Shown here: positions 45,066 to 56,619 of the stretch, one piece after another
How the letters are laid out: every line of letters begins with the position of its first letter
How positions within the stretch are numbered: position 1 is the first letter of the stretch
DNA from: Armigeres subalbatus
Lineage: Eukaryota; Arthropoda; Insecta; Diptera; Culicidae
Assembly (NCBI RefSeq): GCF_024139115.2
Contig: NW_026943408.1
Location: forward strand, 62,001-126,000
Reading direction: 5' to 3'
Length of the DNA: 64,000 nucleotides
The notes under the pieces: generated by a model
The model's database searches: none
What the model was told of the DNA's origin: nothing
The model's input: only the letters and a program-made list of their open reading frames with translations
Position numbers and translations under genes: made by a program

Positions 45066-46559
45066 GGTACAAAGTAAGGGCTGCCATAAACAAATGTGAA
45101 AAATAAGCCCATTTTAGTGTTAAATTAGACTTTTCTAATATGTTTGACAACCCTTTTGAACGAGCGAGAAAGGCATTATCACCGCTAGGTGGATTAATCA
45201 GGTTTTTTTTTACTTAGTATACGCGAAAGGCAAAATTTTTCTATTAATCGTGATGCATATGTTAAAATAATTTATTTTTCAAGTATCTAACGAACACTTG
45301 GCAATTTCATAACAATCTAAGCACGAGCATGATCTTATTAAGAAGTCTAATAATGAGGAATTATTGATGAAATTAGGATAAAAAGTCCATGATGGCAGCT
45401 AATAGGCAGCAGCGTTGATGACGTGGTTCTGGAGGCTATCCAACCCGATTTTTATTTACTCTATAAAGCTGCGTGCAGTTCATGTTGAAATTATTTAACG
45501 AAATTGCACGTAATACTGGGGACAGACATACCGTTGTAAATGCGCTGTAAGTGTACAGAGCATGGTGACAGACATACATTTTGTTCTTACCTGAGAGAAT
45601 ATGAAGAAAAGCGAAAAGAGAACAACCTTCAGTACGGGTAGATTTCGGCTGATGCGAGTATAGTTGTTAGCATTTATTTGTGTTGTTTTTTTATTGCTAT
45701 CCTGTATGCTCACATAGGTTTTGTTTCTGATTGGAAACTCTCCCGCTATTCAATTAGATACTGTCAAACACCACCATGCTCTCATTTCGGCCACACAAAA
45801 TAGAGAGAAATACACAACAAGAGTGAACCATATATCGCTGCGGGAAGTACGCATTCCTACTGAAAATACTGTTCTGAAAATCAAGATTTTGCAAATGACG
45901 TGAAATTATATATAAGAAAGTTATAAAAAGTGCTGGGTAAACTTCATTCAAGTACCGCAAATATAATTCACTGTTAAAAAAACAAAGCATGGTATAAATT
46001 ATGGCTGTGCCGAACTTCGATAGGGACAGCGAAGAAAAAAAATGGTTCGCATTTTGATCAGCTGATGGAAATATCATCGATGGAATATAATCCTTTTTTG
46101 TAAAACCAAAATTATTTTCTATTTGTCAAATGAGAGACAGTTGAGAAAATGCGAAACAAAAGATTTAGGCATCCTATCAGTTAATAATACAATTTTGATC
46201 AGCTAACCCTGAATTTGCTTCCTAAAATGGCCCATAGCTGATTATTTATTATTAATGACCAATCATCGTCAAACTCTATCGAAGTTATTTATGCAAAAGG
46301 AAATAATTTAGTCGATATTCAATTACACTAAATCATTTCTGAAAAAGAATAATGATATGAATCACCATGAATCGTTGATATACGTTTCAAAGACGAACGC
46401 ATCTACAACTAATTGAAATAACGATATTAACACATTCATGAACCGTCTTTGATTTATGATAAAGTTAGATCTCAAAGCAATGTATTTTGTAAAAGAATAT
46501 AATATAAAGAAAATTTGATTTATATATTCTCGGGATAATTGGTCAAGTTATTAATTCGT

Positions 46560-47060
46560 GAATTTGTTAATGGACTTCTTCCAAAAAAATCTCCAGCAAT
46601 TCTTCCGTTAATAACTCCGAAACTTCTTCCAAAACTAATCCAGGAGTTTATCCGGACATCCTTCAAGAATTCCTTTGGAAAATTATTCCAGCAATACCTT
46701 CAGGAATACCTCCTTAATGAAACCCTTCAGATTTTTCTATAGGAATGATTCAAAAGATTTTCAAGAAATTCCTCCTGAAATTCCTTTGGAATGCCATCCC
46801 AAAAAAATCAAAAAGTCTCCGTAAAAATGCCCCAAGGATTCTTTCGGAAATTTTATCAGATATTTTGATAATTCTAAGGAAAATTCTTTCATATTCCTCT
46901 GAGAATTGTCCAGGAATTTACCCAGAAACACCTTCCCAGACTCCCTCATGAAATTTCTCCGGGAATTCACTCAGGAGCTTCTTGGGAGATTGCTTATGAA
47001 TATCTTCGAAACTTCTTCATAGAATTTCGACAGAAAATTCCGACAAAAGTCCCTCTAGAA
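46560..47060 (+). repeat. Decayed minisatellite of the 12/24-bp family
   Basis: Phrases such as tccttcaagaattcctttgg, aatacctcc, gaaattcctcctgaaattcc and tctccgggaattcactcagg show the unit of arrays A and B with heavy divergence. It is the oldest-looking of the three patches. ORFs here are by-products. Confidence 0.75.
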
Positions 47061-47703
47061 ATTTTGCTTTTATATAAGCTTCATTGTAAATGTATCGACA
47101 AATGTATAGACATGTACTTATTTTTCAAGTTTCAAGGAGTTTTCTTTATAGCGTGAATTGATTTTATTTCATCACTCGAATATTCTGGATCTGAGCAGTG
47201 TTGAGAAATGTAATTTAGGTGTTATGAGAATTATTTATTTATAGCTTTTTCCAAAAGCTATTTCCAATTCGGAATTTTCATGAACCTGAAAAACTTCAAT
47301 GATCCTATAAGTTGGTCAGACGGGATATTACTCTTTGTGAAAATTTTGGAATTACGTTCTTGTGCCCTACACTTTGTGTTTATAACCAAAATTTGTTAGA
47401 CAACGGTATAGGATCCTTCAAACGTTTTAGCTTCATCAACATCATAAAATCTTTGAAATAAAGTTACTTATAAGCTAGTCCTATGTAAAATTGTAAAACA
47501 AATTAAAATATAGTTAGTAGCAATCCAATCCTATGACACTGAAATGATATTTCTCTGGGTTTCTGGGTTTCTCTGAATAATCTCAATTGTGTATGGGAAG
47601 GTTCATAAAGTACTTTACGCAAAAATAACCACGTCAGAGCTATAATTTTCCAACGATCCAAATGAAATAGAACACATGATTTTTTTTCCAAAGGGAATAC
47701 TGT
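47061..47703. other. No supported gene
   Basis: AT-rich sequence without a frame or repeat I can support. Confidence 0.4.
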
Positions 47704-47708
47704 AAAAA

Positions 47709-47765
47709 ACTTTTTTTTGTGTCTTTATTAGCGAAACTTTCAGCCCTGGGCTGGCTCGTCTCGAG
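47709..47765 (-). mobile_element. Short poly(A)-tailed retroposon, copy of the 58-bp type
   Basis: On the plus strand ttttttttgtgtctttatta, gactttcagccc-like text and gggctggctcgtctc match 56920-56977. The minus strand is the sense strand, with aataaagaca and a poly(A) end. I could not define a target duplication. Confidence 0.75.
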
Positions 47766-47769
47766 TAGA

Positions 47770-49233
47770 AAGCTCAAAAATCGCTTACATAATACGTGTA
47801 TAACCCCTCCAAGTCATTCAAAAGAGATTTGATTTCGGTTTGATGCCCTATTATTCACCCTTATTTTTGTTTACGAACGATACTTTCGAACGAATGTGAT
47901 TCATTCGAACGGTTTCTCCATTTGATTTTGCTGGCGTAAACGAGAATGCGCATTAACTTTCGTTCGAAAGCACGTGCGTTCGTAAACAAGAATATGGGTA
48001 ATTATTTTAGTGAATGTTCGAACAAAAGTTTAATAATGCCGAATGCAATTCAGAGTAACATAAAAAAACAATTATTGATCAAGCGGAGCAGGAAGTAGAG
48101 AAACCTATCTTAATTTTAAGAAAAATCTGGAGAAAATTTAGTTTACGAATTCCTGCAACGGATCAATCACCAAGACGCAGAGTTTGGTCCAATGTATTAT
48201 TTTTTCCTTTTAAAGCATATTATAATTATACGTACTCTAGGTCGAGATATCCAAGTACTGGAGAGAGAGTCTAAAAAATATTTGTTATATCATACAGCAG
48301 GTGTTGGCAGAATTTATTTCAATTTACATTTTTTCACGTTAATGATTTTTACACAATCTTCACGGAATATTTGTGGAGTTTATTCAAAAGTTTCTTATTC
48401 AATGTCTTCAACGATCCCATAAAACTTTATAAGTGCTCTCTCGATAGTTTTTTTTGCAGGAGTTCTCAATGAATTTATTTAGCATATTGTTTACGAAACT
48501 CCATGAATTTCTTTAAAAAATGTTTATATTCCTGTTTCTCAAATTCCAATATTGATAATAATTCTAAAAAGTCCATAACAGTATAGGAAGACAATGTTTA
48601 AACATGTGATTTTTTTTAAACTTTATCATCGTGTTTATTAATGGATGTGATTAATGTACGTTAACCTTCAAGGTAAGTCCAGAATTACTTCCGGCATTCT
48701 ACAAACTCTTCTTGCTATATAGCTTACTTTAACTCAGGATAACTTAGAGGATTCAAACTTGCAGGGATAACGATCCTCTATACGAAATCACGAACAGGCT
48801 ATACAAAATCTTTATTGACTTTCAGTCCAACTTACATTGTTTATGTTTATGTCTTGTTACAGTTATTTTAACATTTAATTTGAAAATTCAGGAATTTCAT
48901 GAGTTCCAATAGTGTTCATTAGTACTAATAGTACATGCTTGAGTTAAAAATATGTCTCGATTCTATGACCGCTTTACAAAAAGAAAATGAAAAATTGGAA
49001 ATATATTTCTGTAAGCAATGATACTTTCTATATTTTGGATTCATCATATTTTCATGCATGGGATTTTCTTAGGAATGGTCTGGAAAGTCAGAAAAACTCA
49101 TGCTATTTAAATCGTCCATATTTCTTGTGTTTTTCTTTTTCTCTACTTGAATATACATAGTCATCAATTTGGATTATAGATAAAATATCTTACACCTCAG
49201 AAAAATATATTAAGCTCTTTTAGTGGAATGTAT
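47770..49233. other. 1.5 kb without a supported gene
   Basis: AT-rich sequence with only short frames (48192-48422 plus is the longest, 76 codons, no signature). A segment near 47870-48000 has repeated cgttcgaa and tttcgaacgaa motifs in both orientations. Confidence 0.4.
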
Positions 49234-49489
49234 TAAACCGTCTAAGACGAATTAAGTACTGTCCATTTAATTCCACTAGTTAATTTTCGTTATCTTTGCA
49301 GATACGTATTTCGACCACCACTGTGGTCGTCTTCAGTGTCTTGTACTTGACTCGACTTAGTACAGTCGAGTCAAGTACAAGACACTGAAGACGACCACAC
49401 AGTTGTGGTCGAAATACGTATCTGCAAAGATAACGAAAATTAACTAGTGGAATTAAATGGACAGTACTTAATTCGTCTTAGACGGTTTA
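49234..49489. mobile_element. Near-perfect palindromic MITE, 256 bp
   Basis: Arms of ~124 bp (49234-49357 and 49364-49489) are reverse complements with only a few differences and a 6-nt loop, tagtac. The ends are taaaccgtctaagacgaatt and aattcgtcttagacggttta. TA-rich flanks suggest a TA or TTA target. A diverged half copy lies in the hAT element at 26.6 kb. RNA from either strand would fold into a long hairpin. Confidence 0.92.
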
Positions 49490-50059
49490 TCTTACACCTA
49501 TTTTATGGTATATAAGTTGTCTAGTTTTTGTTTATCTTTGAAACGAGTGCAAATCTCCTCATTAGCACATATGTGTATGAACACATATATGCCAGTTCGT
49601 TTAAAATATAAATAAATATATACGCGATTCGAACATTTTCAAAATAAACTTGTATATTTTAAAATCCAATAAATCAAATTTGTATCTTTAATCCAAACAA
49701 CAGTAATCAAATGAGAAGAAAGCTTTTTTCTTCTTAAAATGCGAGATTCAATCAGAACAACGCTGGTACAACGCACATAGAGGTTGGTACGGGTACAACG
49801 GTTGTAGCGCATGATTCCTATTCGATTTCATCGTTGTGGATGGAGAGAGACATACAACGCTGTACGATGATGGTACAGAAACCACGCAGGTATCGCGTTG
49901 CTTCCGTGGTTCTAGCGTTGTAAATGGTGACAGACATACAATTTGAGGCGTACAACGCATTTACAACGGTATGTCTGCCCACAGTATAACTCAAAACTTA
50001 TTAAAACTAACTATAACTTCAATACTGATAAACTACTTTCCGGAATGACATTACACTTA

Positions 50060-50305
50060 CTATAACTTTTTTGAAGCTTGTTGTACATCGTCGAGAGTTT
50101 TAAGCGCAGGCATACTGCACCGAGGTAGTGGTCGAATTCAATATTCGCACTGCGGTATGTACGGATGTTCGTTATGTCGGAGAAGAATTTAACGTCGATT
50201 TGAACGTGGTTGATTTGGTTTTCCTTTTTTTTATTAGTTGATTGTAAATATTCTTGCGAGGGAAGAAAGTGCTTCGGTATACAGACTATCCGGTCCGATG
50301 ACATA
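50060..50305 (-). pseudogene. RTE endonuclease fragment
   Basis: Minus-strand KKENQINHVQIDVKFFSDIT and NIRTYRSANIEFDHYLGAVC match the end of the endonuclease at 28.68-28.81 kb. Upstream, PKHFLPSQEYLQ matches the corresponding part after a ~65-bp deletion. The SD of the SDH active-site motif is missing (EFDHYL). RT is absent. Confidence 0.8.
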
Positions 50306-53300
50306 CAGAAAGGTATTCATGTCAGGTATATAAAAGCTTTCTACTCATAGCAGTGGAAATTCTTGTACATAGAACAGTTGGATCGTAAAGTAATTGACGG
50401 GTACAAACTGACTTTCTCATGAATTATGCGGATAAAAATCTTCTTAACATATCCAGGCTTTATCGGGTACAGACTTCACTTACCTTGTAGAATGCTGCTT
50501 TCACAATAAACCGAAAATTGAAGTCCAATTGAGAACATGTGAATGCCTTCGATGTGTGCTCCTCCACTCAGATCTTCTCATCAACAACTTCTAATATGGA
50601 ATGCAAACGATAGGTTGATTTACTGCAAATAGGATGACCAGAAATGATTTCACATGAGTTTGGAAAAAATAATCAAAACACGAAAAACTTTAAATACGAA
50701 CAATCGTCGAAAAAACAACTTTTACTCATCCAAATTATTTTGCTTCCATAGAATTTAAAAACATTTCCTGGGCTGCATAGCAATGTGGGTAGCTGATATC
50801 TGGGCTCGGCTGGCCATTTGAAACTGTGAGCCAGAAAATAACGATCCCGTTGGATACATTCACAAACATACCTTCAGCAAATTTGGACAGACTGACCACT
50901 GCAACAGCACCGACCGAGCCACATTGGAAAACTTCAATGCACTAAATAAACCAGACATTACTCGCCAGCCTGGCACAAGGAATGGATGTGGCAAGTTTTG
51001 CAGTTGCAGTAGATTAAAACCGGTGGAAGTTCTGTTCTGTTTGCTAATTAAATTAAATTGTGTTCCCAAAAGTGCGTCTCACAATCAGGGGCAACTGTGC
51101 AATACAGCCAAACAGCATTACCGGAACCGGCTGAAGGCAAGACCAGATATCCAGTCTGCGAACGAACCTATGTATGTAGTGAGGACTGGCAGTAACTTGC
51201 TACTTTCACCCGAAGCACTGCTCCAACTAGGAATTTTCTAGATACAATGTTTGCAAGTCTCTCTTTTTAATTGAGCCGTCCAACACAGCTGGCCGCACTC
51301 GTAGGAAGGAAAGCCTCATGCAGAATATGGTAAACTTCAACTGAGTTGATTTTGGACCAGAAAAAAAGAGAATATCCATGGACCAGGAAAAAAATCTGTT
51401 CAAACAAAACAGGATGAGAAATGTTTTGCATGTAAAAGCATTGTAGAATGGAGTGTCAACTAGAGAAACAGACGGATTTTGCCAAATGTGTTATGGAAAG
51501 GACAACGCCTTCAAAACAAATCTAAAGGGGGGGGGCAATTGTCAGCAATAGAAATTACATAATATTTTTTTGAAAATTAAGAATCAGTGTTGAGAAAAAG
51601 CCAACACACAAATAACGATTCAGTTGAAATGCACCCAACTCATCCACTAATAGTCATGGATCCATGCATAAGTCATCGTAGGTTTTCTTTTGTGTTCTCT
51701 ATTGACAGTGAATTGATGGTTGTCGCGAAGAATAATGAAATTCTTGCATGTGTTGCTTTGCACCACAATTGATTTCAAACGCTTTTTGGAGCGATATTAT
51801 CCTTTGAGAATGTTTTTTATATATGAGTGTGCTATTAATAATAAAATAAATATCCTATAATATTATTTTCTAATATTTGTTTAGTCACGGCAGTTCAGTC
51901 AGTTCGTTTTAAGATGAGTTTATTTCTATAATTTCCGAACCATTGCGTAAAATGTTGGTAGACGTGAGAAGAAAGTGCATTATCGGAAAATTATTTTTTT
52001 TGCGGATATTTCAGTTGATGTCCATCGCCTTAATTTATTTGCTGAGTCAATCTCCTGCCCGGGCATGAAAAGTTTCCATTAAACAAATGTACAATTAAGT
52101 CTCTAATTACAATTTCATCATTGCTGAACCAAGCATTCCAGTAAATCGTGCTAAACCTAAATCGTGCATCGTTCAATCCTAGCAGTACCCTCGGTACACT
52201 TTGACCTGAACTGTATGTTTGTATGGTTTTCATTACGGGCAAGTTCAAATGACAACTTATTACTTTTATCGGACCCTAATTACTTCGTCCCCATGGCTGC
52301 CACATCGTGATGATGACTACACGATGATAGCTGCTGTTCATGTGGGCCGGCACCGACTAGCAGCTACTCAGTGCAATTTATGGCCATCCAATGAATGACT
52401 AAGGGCTTTGCAGGCGGGCACAGTCCTAGTGGCATGTTTTTGTGCCGCAACGGTTTCCATCCGGCGAGCGACAGTTTATCGCCTCACGCAAACCACCGCA
52501 GCCCGATAGGATCGTAATTGTCAAGTTGACTTGGTTTTCCACGCCGACATGACATTGCCAACACACCGCCAACGACTGGCCCACCACCAGTTGCGTAGGG
52601 GACGTTGAGTTAATATGCATCTTCAATGCTTTGGGTTTACCTTACGAACAGCAAATGCAATATTTTTCAAAAAGCCATTGTTAGAGTCCATCTTCGTAGC
52701 AATTTTCCAATCAACGTTGTATTCGTTTATCTCCCATTTGTGAGTTGATAATAAGGTAAGTGATCTGAAGCGTGTTTTTCTGGCCCCTCCTTCTAATGGG
52801 TGATATGAATGCGCACCATCCTAACAAGGTCGGACCCCGAGGCGTTCCACTAGCACTCTGCTACCTTCATCGACGGTTCCGCGATGAGTAGGACCGGTCC
52901 ATTCCCTTGATTCTAAAATTGGAACTGGCTCCGACTGCGCATTATCGTGATTCGAATTTTGACTTTTTTGCTTCCCTATGCTTAAACGATTGCATTTTCC
53001 ATTTGAATAGTCCTCCTTAATTTTCAGCTGGTTTGGATGTAATTTAATTGCACACGTGCCATTTGAAGTATGTACCCCATACCTTACCCCAACCTAACAT
53101 TTTTGCCGCATTTCCAGTCTGTGAAGGTCAAATTTCGTACTAACCTAATTTGGACACTCTCGAGGCCTTATTGAACAAAAAATAGGGATCTACGCCTACG
53201 GGTTGAACAAGCAATATTCTATTTAAGCGGGGTAAACGTGTTGCCATAGAACTTCAACCACTACGTTCGAATCGCTTTCCGTCTTCTTCCATCTTCACGA

Positions 53301-53590
53301 AAAGGTCACTAGGTCACTAGGTCGAAAAGGTCATTATCATTACCTTCGCCACATCAACTTCCGAGAAATGTAGGTTCCCTTTTCCTTGTTGAAGGAGGCC
53401 GGATCCTTCGCACTTGGCGTCGGTCTCCCTCCAATGCGAGTCCATTGGCATGCAGCGATGAGCTGGCACTGCTTCATGGACACTTAAAATAAATTTATCA
53501 CGATGACGTTCTTAGAGAGGAGACAATGTGAAGGCCCTTCTCGTGATCAAACTTCGTCGTGAGTGGACGTGTTCAAATAGTGAGAACAAA
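50306..53590. other. 3.3 kb without a recognised gene
   Basis: A 105-codon plus frame at 50924-51241 has a Cys/Lys-rich phrase (GCGKFCSCSRLKPVEVLFCL) that I cannot place. A GC-richer stretch at 52270-52620 has no array, frame or terminal repeat and could be conserved noncoding sequence. Near 52797 the phrase LLMGDMNAHHP resembles a LINE endonuclease motif but nothing around it supports that. Confidence 0.4.
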
Positions 53591-53910
53591 AGTGTTGATT
53601 GTTACATCGTTTAAGTTTTAACCTGGGTTTAGTCAAAAAGGAAAGACGGTTGAACGGCGGACATGGAAGTGAGAACAAACTCAATGAGATTACGGTTCGA
53701 TCGAGGAGATCCGGAGCCTACCGATGCGACATTTATTCATTTATGAAGGATAAAATGGCTTTGAAGGGTGACAGCTTGCTGTCGATATATAAGGAGCAAA
53801 ATGAAATGTCGGTGATTATCAAATTCAAGAAGGCAGAGGACGCGAGTTCGCGATTCCGGGACGGGGATTTCTTTTTAAAAAAGAACCGCACTCGTTGCTA
53901 CACTAATTAA

Positions 53911-54160
53911 GAATGACTTTATTTGCTATCTGAATGCCACACTTCACTTTCTGCATGCTCAGCGCCTTGTGTTGTCGGGTGCCAAGTCCGATCGGTTGCC
54001 CTCGTTGCCAATCGATCGAACTGCTGATGGTGCATCGCCTGTTCTGTTGCCGGTTGACCCATGCTTCTGACGTCGGTTGTGCCGGGAATGGAATTTGACC
54101 AAGTCCGGCTGGCAACGCCCTTAACTCGCGCAACGAACAATGCTGAGGTTGCCCCAGCAC
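53911..54160 (-). other. Unidentified insertion ending in AATAAAGTCATT
   Basis: This GC-richer 250-bp segment interrupts the ORF1. On the minus strand it has a frame of 86-100 codons and ends with aataaagtcattctt, a polyadenylation-type signal. It could be a solo LTR or retroposed transcript piece. I find no terminal repeat and no recognised domain. Confidence 0.35.
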
Positions 54161-54311
54161 CATGCTGCCGTAATCTGGAAAAGTGACGTAACAGCCATTT
54201 TACAACATGCATGTTTTCCATTTTTATGTTAAAGAGCTCGATGAGTAGTACTCGTTAACACCATTTTTGGAAAATGGCGTATACGTCACTTTTTCAGATT
54301 ACGGCAGCATG
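54161..54311. mobile_element. 151-bp MITE
   Basis: catgctgccgtaatctggaa and the right end ttcagattacggcagcatg are inverted repeats that extend to aaaagtgacgta and tacgtcactttt, ~30 bp with one or two mismatches. An inner gcc(a)tttt/aaaatggc pair follows. It lies within the disrupted ORF1 region. Confidence 0.8.
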
Positions 54312-54946
54312 GAGCTCCGTTATAATAAATATCAGTGTGCTAATATCAAAACTGTCGATGGCTAACGCCATCATGCGATACATTCGTTGATTCAATCTCC
54401 CTCCGGAGGTTGACGACATGGAAATTCAAAAGGTCATATCGAAATACGGAAAGGTCATTTGGTGAGGGAGAAATATGCAGAGAAGACGGGCTTTCCTATC
54501 TGGACAGCGCGGTGAGATGAGTATACATGGAGCTAAAAGACGACGTAGAAATTCCCGGTACGATGATCATCAGAAATCTACGTGCTCGGGTTTTCTACGA
54601 GGGATTGGTAAATAAATGTTACCAGTGTGGTAGCGCTGACCACATGAAGGCGGAATGTCCACAACAAAAAAACTGTTAACGCATGATTACAGGCATCGGG
54701 ACCATCGAGTTATAGTGACGCAGTCAATGGAGGAGCAAAGTGGATTAAGAAGCGGGAGCCAACCAACACTAACAGTGCACACTGCAGTGGTGCTGGCGGA
54801 GAGCTACAACACGATCAGCTACAGTTTACGTCTTTGCCACTAACAAAAAGTTATCAGACGATGGTATCAACAGGGCAGGAGAAGGAATCAGAGCCGTGTG
54901 AACCGAATCACTTGATCACACTCTCGCAACAACAGGCTATGCATAA

Positions 54947-55129
54947 AGGCTCCCCCAAACCTAAGCGATTTCATCGCCGCGACGGCGACAACTAGTCGCA
55001 TCGATTCTATCGTTGGGTCGCTGCAGGCAATGTTCTATTTACGCTTCCATACCAACGGCGACAGAATCGCTGTCGCCAAGTGATAGAATCGCGTCGCTAC
55101 TGTCGCGTCGCGTGTGTTTGGGGGAACCT
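54947..55129. mobile_element. 183-bp MITE with TAA target, PIF/Harbinger-like
   Basis: Termini aggctcccccaaac and gtttgggggaacct are inverted repeats with one mismatch, and taa flanks both (54944-54946, 55130-55132). A 3-bp TWA target is the rule for PIF/Harbinger elements. The interior repeats gcgacgcgattctatc-like words in both orientations. Confidence 0.78.
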
Positions 55130-55173
55130 TAACGCAAAGAGAAGCAGCGATAGGAAAAACGAACAAACAACTA

Positions 55174-55698
55174 GGGTAAAGTGCGCAATAGTGGACCCCC
55201 AACCAATAGTGGACCCTCCAGCTATTTTTGCATCATTACAGCACAATGTAAATATTTTGCTATGAAATTACATCGGGAGAACCTACTTTACAGTCCTATG
55301 ATTTGATTACATGCATTGGAAATGCTACGGAAAGCCAAATTGGATGATTTTTTACATTTCTTTTGAAAATAAACACGAAAGTGTCCATTATAGGAATATG
55401 TTGGGGGTCCATAATAGGGAAGAAGAACGTCCCGAAACGAAACATGAAAATCAAATGAAGTGTCGACTATAGGGAAGCAATTTCCTATTATGGACCCCCA
55501 GGGGGTCTACTATAGGGCCAATTCAGCCAGACTTTAAAATGTTAATTTCAACGAATAACGTCGTGTATTTGAGTGTTTTATGTACGTAACGTGAAGAGGA
55601 GATACAGAACTTGTAATTGATATGTTGAAAATGTCTACTCCGTATGACAGGAAGAGCTGAATTCCGCTACTAGGGGGTCCTTATTGGGCATTTTACCC
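55174..55698. mobile_element. 525-bp TA-target MITE with TGGACCCC repeats
   Basis: gggtaaagtgcgcaatagtg and the complement of ttgggcattttaccc are inverted termini with few mismatches; TA stands at 55172-55173 and 55699-55700. Inside, gtggaccc, ggtccataatagg, atggacccccaggg and ggtctactatagggc repeat the same word in both orientations. A frame at 55080-55265 is not a gene. Confidence 0.8.
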
Positions 55699-56107
55699 TA
55701 CAACGAGAAGTGAACTACCGGGCACACCCATTGCGGTTGAACAGGAAGAGGAAAAAACCCAACACCAAGATGAAATCATGATGGAATAAGTGATGATTAG
55801 TGAAACACCATGCGTCACCACTACGGGTGTACATGGGCAATGGAATTTAAAAACAAAACGTAAAAGGAAGCCGGTGGGAGAAGAGAAACAAACAAAAGAA
55901 TCGGAATTGGAACACTGAACAACGAAGTCGGACCATCGGACCGATAACGATCGTAGCGATGCGGGGAAAGGCGTTGTGACGAGAAACAAGACGGAACAAC
56001 AAAAGCGATGTATAGTAAGTGAGGCATCTGACGCTATGGATGATCAGATTGCAAGATAATATGATAAGATAGCGCTAAAGATGAATTATATTATATAGTC
56101 AGGCAGT

Positions 56108-56605
56108 ATCAACCTCAATAGCAGTATAACGATTGTAAACAAATACTTGTTACGCGATTTTATTTCTAACGGCGATCTCGATATCATATTTTTACAAGAG
56201 GTATCATACAGCAATTTTTCTTTTGTTCCATCGTCATTCCATACATCAACATTTGTGAACATGGTTCCGGAGCTGCCATTTTGGTTAGAAATACATTTGA
56301 TGTGGATCAGCCGTTGCTTGGTTTGGATGGATCTTCGGTAGCATTTCTAGACCAACATTTGAAAAAAGCGTAACAGCCAAAATTCATTCCTTCTAATTCT
56401 TCTGCCACATATATTGCCATACATGTAGACGCAGAATCAGAAGAAATAAATTTTGACTATTACGCCCTTTTAAATGTTGGTCTAGAGTTAATGGGATTTA
56501 TTTTATTAATATGTATGCATTTTCTGGCTCTGGCCGTGAAAAAGAACATGAGAATTTATTCGCAAATGATCTTGCTCTAAATATGGGCAAAGCAGGAACA
56601 ATTGG
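56108..56605 (+). pseudogene. L1-like ORF2 endonuclease, N-terminal part
   Basis: INLNSSITIVNKYLLRDFIS and NGDLDIIFLQEVSYSNFS carry the EEP start, with the QE of the first active-site motif. After the 141-bp MITE the text resumes as GIYFINMYAFSGSGREKEHE, equal to the NVYAPSGS-type motif of L1 endonucleases, and stops where the RTE piece begins. The part with the catalytic Asp and His is missing. Confidence 0.7.
56346..56486. mobile_element. 141-bp MITE, tctagacc termini
   Basis: tctagaccaacatttgaaaa and ttttaaatgttggtctaga are inverted ends; the repeat continues inward over agcgtaacagccaaaatt and aattttgactattacgc, ~50 bp per arm with some mismatches. A half copy is at 34492-34551. Confidence 0.85.
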
Positions 56606-56619
56606 TGCACTAGGCACGG

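Larger units (their letters stand above)
45516..49984. mobile_element. Candidate DNA transposon by terminal repeats
   Basis: The left end ctggggacagacataccgtt (continuing gtaaatgcg) and the reverse complement of the right end ctgtgggcagacataccgtt (continuing gtaaatgcg) match at about 27 of 29 positions. TA borders both ends. The interior of 4.5 kb shows no transposase and contains other repeats. The right-hand 240 bp (49745-49984) have their own gacagacatac and tacaacgc motifs and could be a separate MITE with the left end a remnant. Confidence 0.4.
53599..54675 (+). pseudogene. L1-like ORF1 with CCHC zinc knuckle
   Basis: The first part (53599-53910) has RRSGAYRCDIYSFMKDKM, SLLSIYKEQNEMSVIIKFKK and SRFRDGDF, the form of the N-terminal RNA-binding region of such ORF1 proteins. 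After an insertion, a frame near 54400 (RLNNLPPEV-like text) and then VYMELKDDVEIPGTMIIRNL and CYQCGSADHMKAEC (54618-54659) follow. The last is a CCHC knuckle that binds nucleic acid. Stops and the insertion break it. Confidence 0.7.

Noticed and set aside
52780..52860. LINE endonuclease fragment (MGDMNAHHP)
   Set aside because: Only one short motif; nothing before or after fits the domain.
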